The notes under the pieces: generated by a model
Seen by the model: the letters and a program-made list of their open reading frames with translations, nothing else
What the model was told of the DNA's origin: nothing
The model's database searches: none
Program-made: the position numbers and the translations under genes
NCBI GenBank assembly: GCA_035285585.1
Contig: JAYKGU010000189.1
Span: forward strand, 1 to 53,356
DNA: 53,356 nucleotides
Source: JAYKGU01 sp035285585
GTDB taxonomy: Bacteria; Cyanobacteriota; Cyanobacteriia; CAKZMO01
Direction of reading: 5' to 3'
Part shown: in pieces, positions 24,231 through 32,942 of the stretch
Layout: every line of letters starts with the position of its first letter
Numbering within the stretch: the stretch's first letter is position 1

Positions 24231-25016
24231 ATGGCACCGCGCAAGCAAACTCGACGGACGAAGGGGTTTGGGCAATCGTCTCCCCCACCGCTGAGAACCT
24301 ATACCTTAAAGGGTTATCGCATCCGCGAAAGCCAACGGGCAAAGCGGATCACCATCAAGGTGTCCACCAAAGCAGAGGTGGAGGTGGTGGTGCCGCCCCA
24401 GTGCGATCGCCAGCGGCTCACCCGCTTCCTGGAAGCCAAGCAAGACTGGATTGAGGCCACCATTCGCACTATGCAGTTTCAGAGGCAGGAGCGATCGGAT
24501 GAAACCCAGGCCTTGCTGCCGTCTACTGTTCTGTTGCGATCGCTCACCGAGGAATGGACTATAACCTATGAACCCACGGCGGAGGAGCAAATTACCATCC
24601 AGGTTCCCCAACCCCTCTGCCTGACGTTGCGGGGCGCGGTGAGTGACCAGTCCTACTGCCAGTTTGCCCTGCAGCACTGGGTTCGCCAGAAGGCCAAGTA
24701 CCATTTGGAGCCGTGGCTGCGGGAGGTGAGTCAGGAGGTAAAGCTACCCTGCAATGCCATCTCCATCCGCCGCCAGAAGACCCGCTGGGCCAGTTGTTCG
24801 ACCAAATACAACATCAGCCTGAACGACAAACTGCTGTTTCTGCCACCGGAGCTGGTGCGCTATGTGTTTATCCACGAACTTTGCCACACGCAGCACATGA
24901 ACCACTCGGCGGAGTTTTGGGCGCTGGTGGCCAGCAAAGAACCCCAATACCAGCAGTGGGATCAAGCCCTCCGGGACGCCTGGAAGTTTGTCCCAGACTG
25001 GCTCACGACCCATTAG
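24231..25016 (+). CDS. YgjP-like (DUF45) metallopeptidase
   Basis: A 261-residue protein of the YgjP/M48-like DUF45 family. The zinc motif is HELCH at 215-219 within VFIHELCHTQHMNHSAEFW, where His225 is the likely third ligand. Upstream is the family marker RRQKTRWASCS. The N-terminal half is beta-rich and includes YRIRESQRAKRITIKVS. ATG 24231 is preferred because a purine-rich AAAGGGGGGCGAG lies just upstream, whereas the earlier frame opens with TTG. The 3' end overlaps the convergent antiporter gene by 14 bases. Substrates are unknown; YgjP homologues often accompany type I restriction genes, but none is present here. Confidence 0.85.
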   Translation: MAPRKQTRRTKGFGQSSPPPLRTYTLKGYRIRESQRAKRITIKVSTKAEVEVVVPPQCDRQRLTRFLEAKQDWIEATIRTMQFQRQERSDETQALLPSTVLLRSLTEEWTITYEPTAEEQITIQVPQPLCLTLRGAVSDQSYCQFALQHWVRQKAKYHLEPWLREVSQEVKLPCNAISIRRQKTRWASCSTKYNISLNDKLLFLPPELVRYVFIHELCHTQHMNHSAEFWALVASKEPQYQQWDQALRDAWKFVPDWLTTH

Positions 25017-26634
25017 GAAGCTCGTCCACTATTAACACCGGCAGCAGACTGGCTGCCAAAACAGCCTGGGAAACAGAACCCACCAGCACCTCCTCCAGCC
25101 GCCGCTGCCCCCGTTTACCCATGACGATCTCGGTGGCTCCGTACGCCTGCGCCGTATGCAAAATGACTTCGGGCACTGGCCCACTCGCCGTAATGAACTG
25201 GTGGTGAATATCCGCCAGGTGCTGGCTTGCCTGACGTTGGAGAGCTTTGATGGACTTGGGATCATCTGCCTGCAAAACATGCAGCACCACCACCTGTCCA
25301 TCGCTGGGCCGCGCTAGCTCGGCGGCTTTAACCAGCACCCGCAGGGCCAGTGGGGAAGTGTCAACGGCGGCCAGAAGCACCACCTGCTGGGCGATCGCCA
25401 CCTTAGTTGGATCGACATCACCCCGCTCCAGCAGCTTAGGCGCAAAGGTGGGAATGGCCCAGGCTCCCAGGGGAGCCGTAACCAGAATAGACAGGGCGGC
25501 GATCGCCAGAATGATGGAACCCCCCTCCACCCCCTGGGCCAGAGGAATTGCGCCGATGGCCGCCTGCACCGTTGCCTTAGCCGAATTCCCTGGCAGCAGA
25601 AACAGCCGCTCTTTCCAGTTCCAATTGCTGCCCAGGGTCGAGAGATACCAGCCCAGCGATCGCCCCACGAATGTACCAATCATCAGAATCAGCAGGCCCT
25701 CCACCAAGACATCTGCCAAAACCCCTGGCTGGATGCTGGCTCCCAGTAAGACAAATAGGATAATTTCGGCGATCGCCCAAAGGCTATCAAAGCCCGTCCG
25801 GAGCCGTCGCGCCAGCCGGGGATCCAGCTCAATCAGAAAGAAGCCTGTCGCCATCACCGCCAGGTAGCCAGAGAAGATGGGAACGGCCTCAGCTAGCACA
25901 ACCAAAAACAGGGCAAAACCCGCTGCCACAAGGGAATCCTGCACCGCTTTCTGCGTCCAGTTTTGCCGCACGAGTAGAGACACCAGCGCCTGGGCCGCGC
26001 ACCACCCCAGGACTATCCCCAACCCGATTTGCAAAACGATTTGCAGCGGCAACAACTGGATGGCGCTGAGGGTCAGTCCTCCCGGCAAGGTTATGCCAGT
26101 GAGGGCATCCTGGGACAGAACCGCCAGCAGTAGACTAAAGACCAACAGCAACAACACATCTGAAAGGGCGCTACCCGTCAAAATGGCATCGGGAACGCCT
26201 TTGACCACGCCCCAACCCAAACTTTTGAGCCGCAGCATTCCCGGCACAATGACCGCTGGGGACTCCGCGCCAATAATGCAGCCCAGGAGCAATCCCGTAG
26301 GCAGGTTGAACTGAAAGAGCCAGGTGGCGGCTAGAGCGATGGCGATCGCCTCACAGGTAGCTGGCAGAAACCCCAACCGTAGCGCCACCGTGCCTTGCTG
26401 CTTTAGCTTCTCCCGGTCAAGCCCCAGGCCGGCCTTCATCAAAATCACCATGACGGCAATAGTCCGCAGGGCATCAGCCGCCCCTAGTATCTCTGGACTC
26501 AGCACATTGCCCACTTGCGGCCCCAGGACGATTCCCGCCAACACCATCCCGACCAGGGCAGGTACTCCCAGCCGTCGAGCAATCTGCCCAACGAAAAATC
26601 CCATCAGCAAAATCCAAAGGATACTGTCCAGCAT
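25003..26634 (-). CDS. CPA2-type Na+(K+)/H+ antiporter fused to a UspA domain
   Basis: A 543-residue protein. Residues about 1-390 form a monovalent cation:proton antiporter with about 12 membrane helices, starting LDSILWILLMGFFVGQIARRLGVPALVGMVLAGIVLGP and including GCIIGAESPAVIVPGMLRLK, the equivalent of the ion-binding segment. Residues about 410-540 form a universal stress protein domain (LAAVDTSPLALRVLVKAAELAR, VVVLHVLQ, and the ATP-loop-like MGKRGQRRLEEVLVGSVSQAVL with G-x2-G-x9-G spacing). Such fusions are common in cyanobacteria and may let nucleotide level tune ion exchange. The 3' end overlaps the YgjP-like gene by 14 bases. Ion specificity cannot be read from the sequence. Confidence 0.85.
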   Translation of the reverse strand: MLDSILWILLMGFFVGQIARRLGVPALVGMVLAGIVLGPQVGNVLSPEILGAADALRTIAVMVILMKAGLGLDREKLKQQGTVALRLGFLPATCEAIAIALAATWLFQFNLPTGLLLGCIIGAESPAVIVPGMLRLKSLGWGVVKGVPDAILTGSALSDVLLLLVFSLLLAVLSQDALTGITLPGGLTLSAIQLLPLQIVLQIGLGIVLGWCAAQALVSLLVRQNWTQKAVQDSLVAAGFALFLVVLAEAVPIFSGYLAVMATGFFLIELDPRLARRLRTGFDSLWAIAEIILFVLLGASIQPGVLADVLVEGLLILMIGTFVGRSLGWYLSTLGSNWNWKERLFLLPGNSAKATVQAAIGAIPLAQGVEGGSIILAIAALSILVTAPLGAWAIPTFAPKLLERGDVDPTKVAIAQQVVLLAAVDTSPLALRVLVKAAELARPSDGQVVVLHVLQADDPKSIKALQRQASQHLADIHHQFITASGPVPEVILHTAQAYGATEIVMGKRGQRRLEEVLVGSVSQAVLAASLLPVLIVDELPNGS

Positions 26635-26776
26635 GAGAGCGCATTTGAGAAGAATTTAGGGAAGTCGAGACGTTTTGCGCCCCAAGCTAAGACTTCTCAA
26701 GCATCATCCCACATTCAGCAAACGGTTCAAAATGACTAAGCCACAGGAAGCAGGGTTTACAAGACTTATTCTTATT

Positions 26777-26807
26777 TTGACAGATGGATTTATAGGCCAA
26801 TTATTTA
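26777..26807 (+). promoter_or_regulatory. Candidate sigma-70 promoter of the manganese catalase gene
   Basis: A perfect -35 TTGACA (26777-26782) is followed after 18-19 bases by TTATTT/TATTTA (26801-26807). It lies about 85 bases before the catalase ATG in an AT-rich spacer. Confidence 0.45.
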
Positions 26808-26889
26808 ACAATTAAAGATAGAAAAGAGCGGAAAAAATATCTGCGAAGTTCTGCCGCTTTTTTCCCTTGCTGCTCAATACGAGAGACGT

Positions 26890-27744
26890 ATGTTTTACCA
26901 CACCAAAAGATTACAGTATTTCACCAAGCCTGAGAAATCAGATCCGGTTTACGCCAAGAAGCTGCAAGAGCTGATTGGTGGGCCGTTTGGTGAAATGTCG
27001 GTGATGATGCAGTACTTATTTCAGGGCTGGAATTGCCGGGGACCAGCAAAGTACAAAGACATGATGCTGGACATTGGCACCGAAGAAATTGGCCACGTTG
27101 AAATGCTGGCAAACCTCATCGCTCATCTAGTGGACAAAGCGCCCGTTCAGGACCAGGAAAATGCGGTTAAAGACCCCATTGTTGAGGGCGTGATGGGCGG
27201 TATGAAGGCCGAGGATATCATCATGGCCAGCATGAATCCCAAGCACACCGTGATGACCGGCGGCGGTGCTGCGCCGACTGATAGCGTCGGTTATCCCTGG
27301 AATGGCAACTACATCGTTGCCTCAGGTAATTTAATGGCGGATTTCTTCTCCAACGTGCAGGCCGAAGCCCAGGGCCGTCTGCAAGCCGTGCGGTTGTACG
27401 AAATGTCCACCGATCCTGGCGTCAAAGACACCCTCAGCTACATGATTGCTCGGGATACCATGCACCAAAACCAGTGGCTGGCGGCAATCGAAGAGCTGAA
27501 GAAAGATGGTCTGGAAGGGCTGCCCGTCCCCAGCAAGTTCCCCCGCGAGCTTGAGAAGCAGGAAACCTCCTACAAGTTCTGGAACCTGTCTGAAGGCACG
27601 GAAAGCCAGCAAGGCGGCTGGGCAAAAGGCCCCAGCCCCGATGGTAAAGGCCAGTTCGAGTATCTAGAAAAGCCCGAACCCCAAGGGCCTGAAGGCAAAG
27701 CGCCGACTCCCAACCCGAAGCTGTACGCCACTACTGAGCAATAA
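26890..27744 (+). CDS. Manganese (non-haem) catalase
   Basis: A 284-residue dimanganese catalase that breaks down hydrogen peroxide in the cytoplasm. The expected metal ligands are visible: Glu35 (GGPFGEMSVMMQYLFQ), Glu66 and His69 (DIGTEEIGHVEML), Glu159 (NVQAEAQGR) and His192 (ARDTMHQNQWL). The C-terminal tail (EYLEKPEPQGPEGKAPTPNPKL) is proline-rich, as in Anabaena KatB-type enzymes. It has its own promoter-like TTGACA upstream and ends in a strong intrinsic terminator at 27773-27796, so it is monocistronic. The fold and ligands make the assignment secure. Confidence 0.95.
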   Translation: MFYHTKRLQYFTKPEKSDPVYAKKLQELIGGPFGEMSVMMQYLFQGWNCRGPAKYKDMMLDIGTEEIGHVEMLANLIAHLVDKAPVQDQENAVKDPIVEGVMGGMKAEDIIMASMNPKHTVMTGGGAAPTDSVGYPWNGNYIVASGNLMADFFSNVQAEAQGRLQAVRLYEMSTDPGVKDTLSYMIARDTMHQNQWLAAIEELKKDGLEGLPVPSKFPRELEKQETSYKFWNLSEGTESQQGGWAKGPSPDGKGQFEYLEKPEPQGPEGKAPTPNPKLYATTEQ

Positions 27745-27772
27745 AGTTTGGGTTACCTGAGTTAAGTTTGAG

Positions 27773-27796
27773 CGAGGGGGGATCCCCCCTCGTTTT
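27773..27796 (+). terminator. Intrinsic terminator of the manganese catalase gene
   Basis: The perfect 20-base palindrome CGAGGGGGGATCCCCCCTCG is followed directly by TTTT. It starts 28 bases after the catalase stop codon. Confidence 0.9.
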
Positions 27797-27871
27797 CCAT
27801 TTGGGGCCATTTGCGATAGATTGCTTTACAGCAGTACGCTACAGCCTGGCGGTGAATGGTTTGTTTTGCCT

Positions 27872-28483
27872 ATGGTTCAACCAAAAGAGACGGTAGTGTT
27901 CGGCCCCATGTCCCTGGAGCGCCATCAGCCAGAGGAGGTGGCAGCGCTGATTTACGAGTCAGCGCCAGAGCTGTTTGCCCTGATTTTTGGGCCACAGGCG
28001 ATCGCTTTGCTGACCCACTTCGTCGGGCGATCGCACAATCGGTATAGCCATCAATACGTTCGGGTGGCAGCCATTGGCCACCGAGTTGTGGGGATGGCCA
28101 GCTTTGTTCCTGCCGCCCGCGTGACCGATGAGGCCGACTATCGCGACGTTCTCAGCTTCGGGCAACGGCTCTGGCTAAAATGGGTGCGATATCTTCTCCT
28201 GCGGCACATTTTGCAGCACAGCTATCCCGCAGGCAGCTTCTATATTGGCAGTTTGGCGGTGGCTGCTGAGCACCGCAACCAGGGCATTGGTCGGCAACTG
28301 CTGGCACACTGTATTGCCGAGGCGAAACCTACAGCCAGTCCTGTGTTTATCAGTGTTGATATTGAAAACGGACGGGCGCAGAAACTCTATGAATCCTTAG
28401 GGTTTCAAGTGATAGAAACGAAGACCCTTCGTTTACCGGGAAGGGTGATTGGTTCGAGGGTTTTAACCCTGATTGATTGCTGA
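27872..28483 (+). CDS. GNAT-family N-acetyltransferase
   Basis: A 203-residue protein with a GNAT fold. The acetyl-CoA pyrophosphate loop is in SLAVAAEHRNQGIGRQLLAHCIAEA, and the C-terminal strand and helix are VFISVDIENGRAQKLYESLGFQVIETKTL, typical of RimI-like small-molecule or protein acetyltransferases. The N-terminal part (EEVAALIYESAPELFALIFG) is also found in a cyanobacterial/plant subgroup. ATG 27872 is chosen over an upstream TTG at 27821, whose leader overlaps the terminator region; neither has a strong ribosome site. The substrate is unknown. Confidence 0.82.
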   Translation: MVQPKETVVFGPMSLERHQPEEVAALIYESAPELFALIFGPQAIALLTHFVGRSHNRYSHQYVRVAAIGHRVVGMASFVPAARVTDEADYRDVLSFGQRLWLKWVRYLLLRHILQHSYPAGSFYIGSLAVAAEHRNQGIGRQLLAHCIAEAKPTASPVFISVDIENGRAQKLYESLGFQVIETKTLRLPGRVIGSRVLTLIDC

Positions 28484-28527
28484 ATGCCAAACCCTCGCAG
28501 GGCGATCGCCCCTAACCCAATCCCGGT

Positions 28528-30216
28528 TCAGCTTGACGACTGAGCGTAATAGCTCAACAGCTCCAGCAGCACCCCATTCGTCCAGCCAAAGCCAATTTCA
28601 TTGGAGCTATAGCCAAACTGGATTTCGTTGGAAACATTGGCCGAGCATTTCACAACATCGTACTTCTCCATAATGGTGCCGCTTCGCTCAAACTCCTGGG
28701 TCACCAGATGGATGAACTTACAGGCAATGCGTCGGGCTTCCTTTTCATAGCCATAGCGGCGCAGTCCGGCAATGGCAAACAGGTGGAGCGGTGCCCAGCC
28801 AAAGGGTGCATCCCACTGGTTGCCAGAAACCTGGGTGCTGGTGAGCAGGCCGCCGCAGGATTCAAACATGGGGAGGTTATCGACCAGCCGTTTTGCCTGA
28901 TGCTCAGAGGCGACCCCGGCCCAGAGGGGCATAAAGGTGGTGGCAAACGGGTAGGGGCGACGCTGGCCGGTACGGAAGTTGTAGTCCAGATAAAGGCCGG
29001 TGCGGTCGTCCCAAAGAAACTGGTCGATGTGGGCGCGACGGCGATCGCTCTGCTGCTGCCAGTGGGAAGCCGAGTCGAGATGGCCCAAAATTTGGTGAAT
29101 TTGGGCCAGATCCCGCTCCATTTGATACAGCAGTACGTTGAGGCAAACAGGGGCGTAGTGGATGATATCGGCGCTGAAAGGGCCAAAGCGGTTGGTGATG
29201 TCAAAGCCCGACTCGCGCATGGAGCGATCGCCCTGGTAGAACAGCTCCGTCAGACAGTCGCGCTCCTCGTCGTAGTAGAGCTTCAGGTCATAGTCGTTGA
29301 AGGGCTGGTCGTCTGCAAAAATGCGGTAATAGTCGCAGACGCGGTCGTAATGGCTGCGACCGTACTCATCCACCTCATCACAAACTACTTCGGGGGCAGG
29401 GCCGTGGCCCAAAGCGTAGTAACGAGACAGCCCTGTCGCCGGATTCAGGTGGGGGGGCACCGTCCAGTAGAAGTAGTAGTTTTCAATAGCGGGCAGGAGC
29501 GATCGCAACCAGGCCTCATCCTGCACCTGCTGAAATACCCGCAGCACGGTAGGCGTCAGCAGAGGCGGGTGGGATCGGTCGAGCATGTAGGTACGGTTGC
29601 CGTTGAGGACGGTGCCGTAGTGCTCAATTTCGTAAATGTGCAAGTCCACCATGTTGCGGGCCAGGGTGATCTCGCCATCGTGGAGCAGCCCCAGCACGAT
29701 GAAGTAGCTGTCCCAGCCATAGAGTTCGTTGAACCGCCCCCCCGGCACCACATAATCTTTCGGCAAATAGAGCAGACCGTGTTCTTCGATTTGATCCACC
29801 TCGGCGGGCAGCATGGCGACGCGAATCTGGCTCAGCTCTTCGGGGGAGAGCGCCTGCTGCAGAGATGCCTTGACCTGGTCAATGTCTTCGTGGGGGGATA
29901 CGTGAACCGGCCAGGGGGTGCCCGCTTCATGATTCAACTTGGAATCTTTAGCGGCATCCAAAATGTGGGACTGGGTGCGGGTAAGGGTAGTCCAGGTGGC
30001 TTTAATGTAAGCCCGGAGGGCTTTGAGGCGATCGCGCGACGGCAGGGTTGGAGATTCGTCTGGGAAAAAGTACTTCACGAAGTCAGCGGTAAAAAATGAG
30101 GAACTGACTTCTGAGGTTAGCCGATTAACAGGGCCACTGGAAACTGGCTGAGCACAATTCCCACCGGCAGGGAGGGCTGGGGGGCGATCGCCTCCTGGGT
30201 CAGCAGGTTGGTCCAT
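28528..30216 (-). CDS. treH: Alpha,alpha-trehalase (GH37)
   Basis: Up to 562 residues. GH37 signatures are clear: PGGRFNELYGWDSYF near residue 155, and NQWDAPFGWAPLHLFAIAG near residue 485, along with GHGPAPEV and ESGFDITNRFG. The enzyme hydrolyses trehalose to two glucoses. It is the last gene of treZ-treY-treH, the cyanobacterial trehalose operon in which synthesis and breakdown are cotranscribed. The only ATG, at 30216, makes the gene overlap treY by 100 bases. The family-like part begins about SSFFTADFVKYFF just past the treY stop, where only a GTG (at FVKY) is available. The true start is therefore unsure, perhaps with coupling to treY termination. Confidence 0.88.
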   Translation of the reverse strand: MDQPADPGGDRPPALPAGGNCAQPVSSGPVNRLTSEVSSSFFTADFVKYFFPDESPTLPSRDRLKALRAYIKATWTTLTRTQSHILDAAKDSKLNHEAGTPWPVHVSPHEDIDQVKASLQQALSPEELSQIRVAMLPAEVDQIEEHGLLYLPKDYVVPGGRFNELYGWDSYFIVLGLLHDGEITLARNMVDLHIYEIEHYGTVLNGNRTYMLDRSHPPLLTPTVLRVFQQVQDEAWLRSLLPAIENYYFYWTVPPHLNPATGLSRYYALGHGPAPEVVCDEVDEYGRSHYDRVCDYYRIFADDQPFNDYDLKLYYDEERDCLTELFYQGDRSMRESGFDITNRFGPFSADIIHYAPVCLNVLLYQMERDLAQIHQILGHLDSASHWQQQSDRRRAHIDQFLWDDRTGLYLDYNFRTGQRRPYPFATTFMPLWAGVASEHQAKRLVDNLPMFESCGGLLTSTQVSGNQWDAPFGWAPLHLFAIAGLRRYGYEKEARRIACKFIHLVTQEFERSGTIMEKYDVVKCSANVSNEIQFGYSSNEIGFGWTNGVLLELLSYYAQSSS

Positions 30217-32942
30217 TCCGTGGGGGAGAGGCCGGTCAGCTCCAGGGCGGTGTCGTCCCAGAGGTCTTTGCCCAGGGGCAGGGTGCCGGGTTTCACCAGA
30301 TCGGTGAGGAAGCGGGGGACGACGGTGAGGGCGCGGCGATCGCCCGCCTCCCGCACAAAGGCCACCACCCGATCGGCATGGGTGCCCGTCACCCGTACGG
30401 GGGTATAGTCCCCGTCCTGGAAAATCTCAGGATAGGCGGCACGGGCGGCCAGGACACGGGCCGTCAGGTAGAGCTTAATACGTCCATCCGTGGGGTAGGA
30501 GCACAGGTTGTCCAGCAGGGCGGGCAGGTCGCGATCGGCCCACTTGTTCAGCTCCTGTAGCTCGTGCAGGCGATGGTCGTAGTCCACTGGGCGGCGGTTG
30601 TCGGGGTCCACCAGGCTGAAGTCCCACATCTCCGTGCCCTGGTAGAGGTCGGGGACACCGGGGGCGGTCATCTTCAGCAGCACCTGGGACAGGCCGTTGA
30701 CCATGCCGTAGAAGGCGATGCGGGACTGGAAGGACTGGAGCTGGGCGAGGAATTCGTTGTCTTCGCGGGGGGCGAGGATGGCGTCCACGAATTCCACAAA
30801 GCCTTCTTCGTAGTCCGTATCGGGCCGCAGCCAGGCGGTGTGGACTTTGGCCTCCCGCACGGCCTTGATCACATATTGGCGAATGCGATCGGTAAAGTTG
30901 GCCAGGTCAACCGGCTCAAAAGGGAAGGCCCCCACCAGGGTCTGGTAGAGGAAATACTCATCGTTGGCGTCGGGAATGGTGCGATCGCCCTCCTGCCGCT
31001 TGTAGGACTGGTTCATCTGCTGCCACCCCTTCACCATCGCCTCCCACTCGTCGGGGATTTCCGACAGCACGTTCAGCCTGGCCCGCACGTCTTCGCTGCG
31101 CTTGGTGTCGTGGGTGGAGGAGGCGTTCATGGAGTGGGGCCAGGAGGTCACCTGCTGCTGGTTGAAGCCATGAAAGTCTGACAGGGTGACGCCAAACCGC
31201 TGGGGCGATCCGCCCACTTCATTGAGGGAAAGTAACCGATGGTAGATGTAGAGCAGCGTGTCTTCCACCCCTTTGGCCATCAGCGGCCCGGAAAACTGCT
31301 GCATAAGCATGACAAAGTGAATCCACTGGGCTTTCTCGTCTTCGCTCAGGTAGTCGTCATACTCCAGCAAAAACAGGCGACCAATGAAGTCAATTTCATT
31401 TACGTAGTCGGGGGCGTGGCGCTTGGCCGCCTGAATCACCCGCTGCACATAGGTGCGGTTGCGCTCGTTGATGCCGTCGGTGGTGATGTAGGTGCGATAC
31501 ACGGGAAACATCACCAGCACCTCCACGATCGCCCGTCGCAGACCGCTCAGGGTAAAGTCGCTGGCGTAGCGGTGGCGGCTGGCAATTTGCTTGAGCAGGT
31601 TGGCCAGGTTCTCCACGTCCCCCGCCAGGTTCTTGTCGGCAATCAGCCGCTTGCAGGCCACCTCCAGCTCATGGTAGGACTCGTCCATCTCTGTGAACTG
31701 GTAGTAGATGCGGGTAAAGGCCGCCTCGTTGCTGGACTGGCAAAACAGGCCGTTCATGTGGTTGAGGAATTCGTAGCCCGACGTGCCCTGCACCGGCCAG
31801 TCCTCCGGCAGGGTTTCCCCTGGCTCCAGAATTTTTTCAACGGTGATGTAGACGGACCCCAGGTGTTTCCGCAGTCGCTCCAGGTAGCGCTTGGGATGGT
31901 AGAGGCCGTCAATGTGGTCGATGCGGACACCGTCAAACACCTCTTCGTCTACCAGGTCTTTGATCAGGCTGTGGGTAATTTCAAATACTTTGGGATCGTC
32001 TACGCTGACGCAGATCAGCTCATTAACCGTGAAGAAGCGGCGGTAGTTGAGTTCCTCCGCCCCCACCTTCCAGAAAGAAAGGCGGAAATACTGGTCAGAC
32101 AGCATCCCGTGGAGCAGGTCAAAGCGAGCCGTGCCGCTGGTATCGGATTCGTCAGGATCAGTTTTAGCGCCATTTTTGACGCCATTAAAGATTTCGATAT
32201 TGTGGTCGATGAAGTCTTTGATATCCGGGTTGGACTGATACAGTTCCCAAAGCAGACCCTTGACAAAGGCCACCTGGTCCCGGTACTGGCGATCGCTCGT
32301 ATCGGCAATGGCACTCTTGAGCAAATACAAAATGCCCATGAGCTTGATGAAGTCGGGATGCTCCCGCCCCAGGTGTCGCCGTAGCCGCCCCAAATCATGG
32401 GTGATCAACTGGCTGTAGGACTCGATGCGCAGGGGGAACTTGAGGCTATAGTAGTTCACATGCAGCCCCGACTCGCCGTAGTCGATCTGGATCTCTCCCC
32501 GCTCCAAACACTTGCCGTAAAAGTCCCCCAGCAGGGGAGCCAGCACCTTGCCCTCAATATCGCTGTAGGGATGCTCCCACTGAATATCAAAGAAGTTGTA
32601 GTACTCAGAATTGGGGCCGTACTCCATCACGTCCATCAAAAAGGGATTGGTGCTGTCGTAGGCCATGTGGTTAGGAACGATGTCCTGCAACCAGGTGATT
32701 TGATGGTCGTGCAGCGTGTTGACCAGGGACTCCAGTGCGGGGCGATCGCCCAATTCCGCACTAATCCGCCGGGGGTCCACCACATCATAGCCGTGGGAGC
32801 TGCCGCCCCTGGCGCGAAAGATGGGTGAGGCGTACAGGGTCGAGACGCCCAGGAGCTGCAAATAGGGGGCGATCGCCTCGGCATCGGCAAAGCGAAAGTC
32901 GGAGTTGAACTGAATGCGGTAGGTGGCGACGGGAATTTTCAT
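30117..32942 (-). CDS. treY: Malto-oligosyltrehalose synthase (GH13)
   Basis: A 941-residue GH13 enzyme that isomerises the reducing-end alpha-1,4 bond of maltodextrin to the alpha,alpha-1,1 bond of maltooligosyl trehalose. It starts with the TreY hallmark PVATYRIQFNSDFRFADA and LGVSTLYASPIFRARGGSSHGYDVVD. The catalytic nucleophile is Asp342 in FDGVRIDHIDGLYHP, the acid Glu369 in YITVEKILEPGE. Later family motifs include NASSTHDTKRSEDVRARL and APGVPDLYQGTE. Its start overlaps the treZ stop by four bases (ATGA), so the two enzymes are coupled. It provides substrate for TreZ; together they make trehalose from glycogen-derived dextrins, commonly under drying or salt stress. Confidence 0.96.
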   Translation of the reverse strand: MKIPVATYRIQFNSDFRFADAEAIAPYLQLLGVSTLYASPIFRARGGSSHGYDVVDPRRISAELGDRPALESLVNTLHDHQITWLQDIVPNHMAYDSTNPFLMDVMEYGPNSEYYNFFDIQWEHPYSDIEGKVLAPLLGDFYGKCLERGEIQIDYGESGLHVNYYSLKFPLRIESYSQLITHDLGRLRRHLGREHPDFIKLMGILYLLKSAIADTSDRQYRDQVAFVKGLLWELYQSNPDIKDFIDHNIEIFNGVKNGAKTDPDESDTSGTARFDLLHGMLSDQYFRLSFWKVGAEELNYRRFFTVNELICVSVDDPKVFEITHSLIKDLVDEEVFDGVRIDHIDGLYHPKRYLERLRKHLGSVYITVEKILEPGETLPEDWPVQGTSGYEFLNHMNGLFCQSSNEAAFTRIYYQFTEMDESYHELEVACKRLIADKNLAGDVENLANLLKQIASRHRYASDFTLSGLRRAIVEVLVMFPVYRTYITTDGINERNRTYVQRVIQAAKRHAPDYVNEIDFIGRLFLLEYDDYLSEDEKAQWIHFVMLMQQFSGPLMAKGVEDTLLYIYHRLLSLNEVGGSPQRFGVTLSDFHGFNQQQVTSWPHSMNASSTHDTKRSEDVRARLNVLSEIPDEWEAMVKGWQQMNQSYKRQEGDRTIPDANDEYFLYQTLVGAFPFEPVDLANFTDRIRQYVIKAVREAKVHTAWLRPDTDYEEGFVEFVDAILAPREDNEFLAQLQSFQSRIAFYGMVNGLSQVLLKMTAPGVPDLYQGTEMWDFSLVDPDNRRPVDYDHRLHELQELNKWADRDLPALLDNLCSYPTDGRIKLYLTARVLAARAAYPEIFQDGDYTPVRVTGTHADRVVAFVREAGDRRALTVVPRFLTDLVKPGTLPLGKDLWDDTALELTGLSPTEWTNLLTQEAIAPQPSLPVGIVLSQFPVALLIG

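Noticed and set aside
31239..32384. 381-aa plus-strand open frame inside treY
   Set aside because: Antisense shadow; treY motifs are complete on the other strand.
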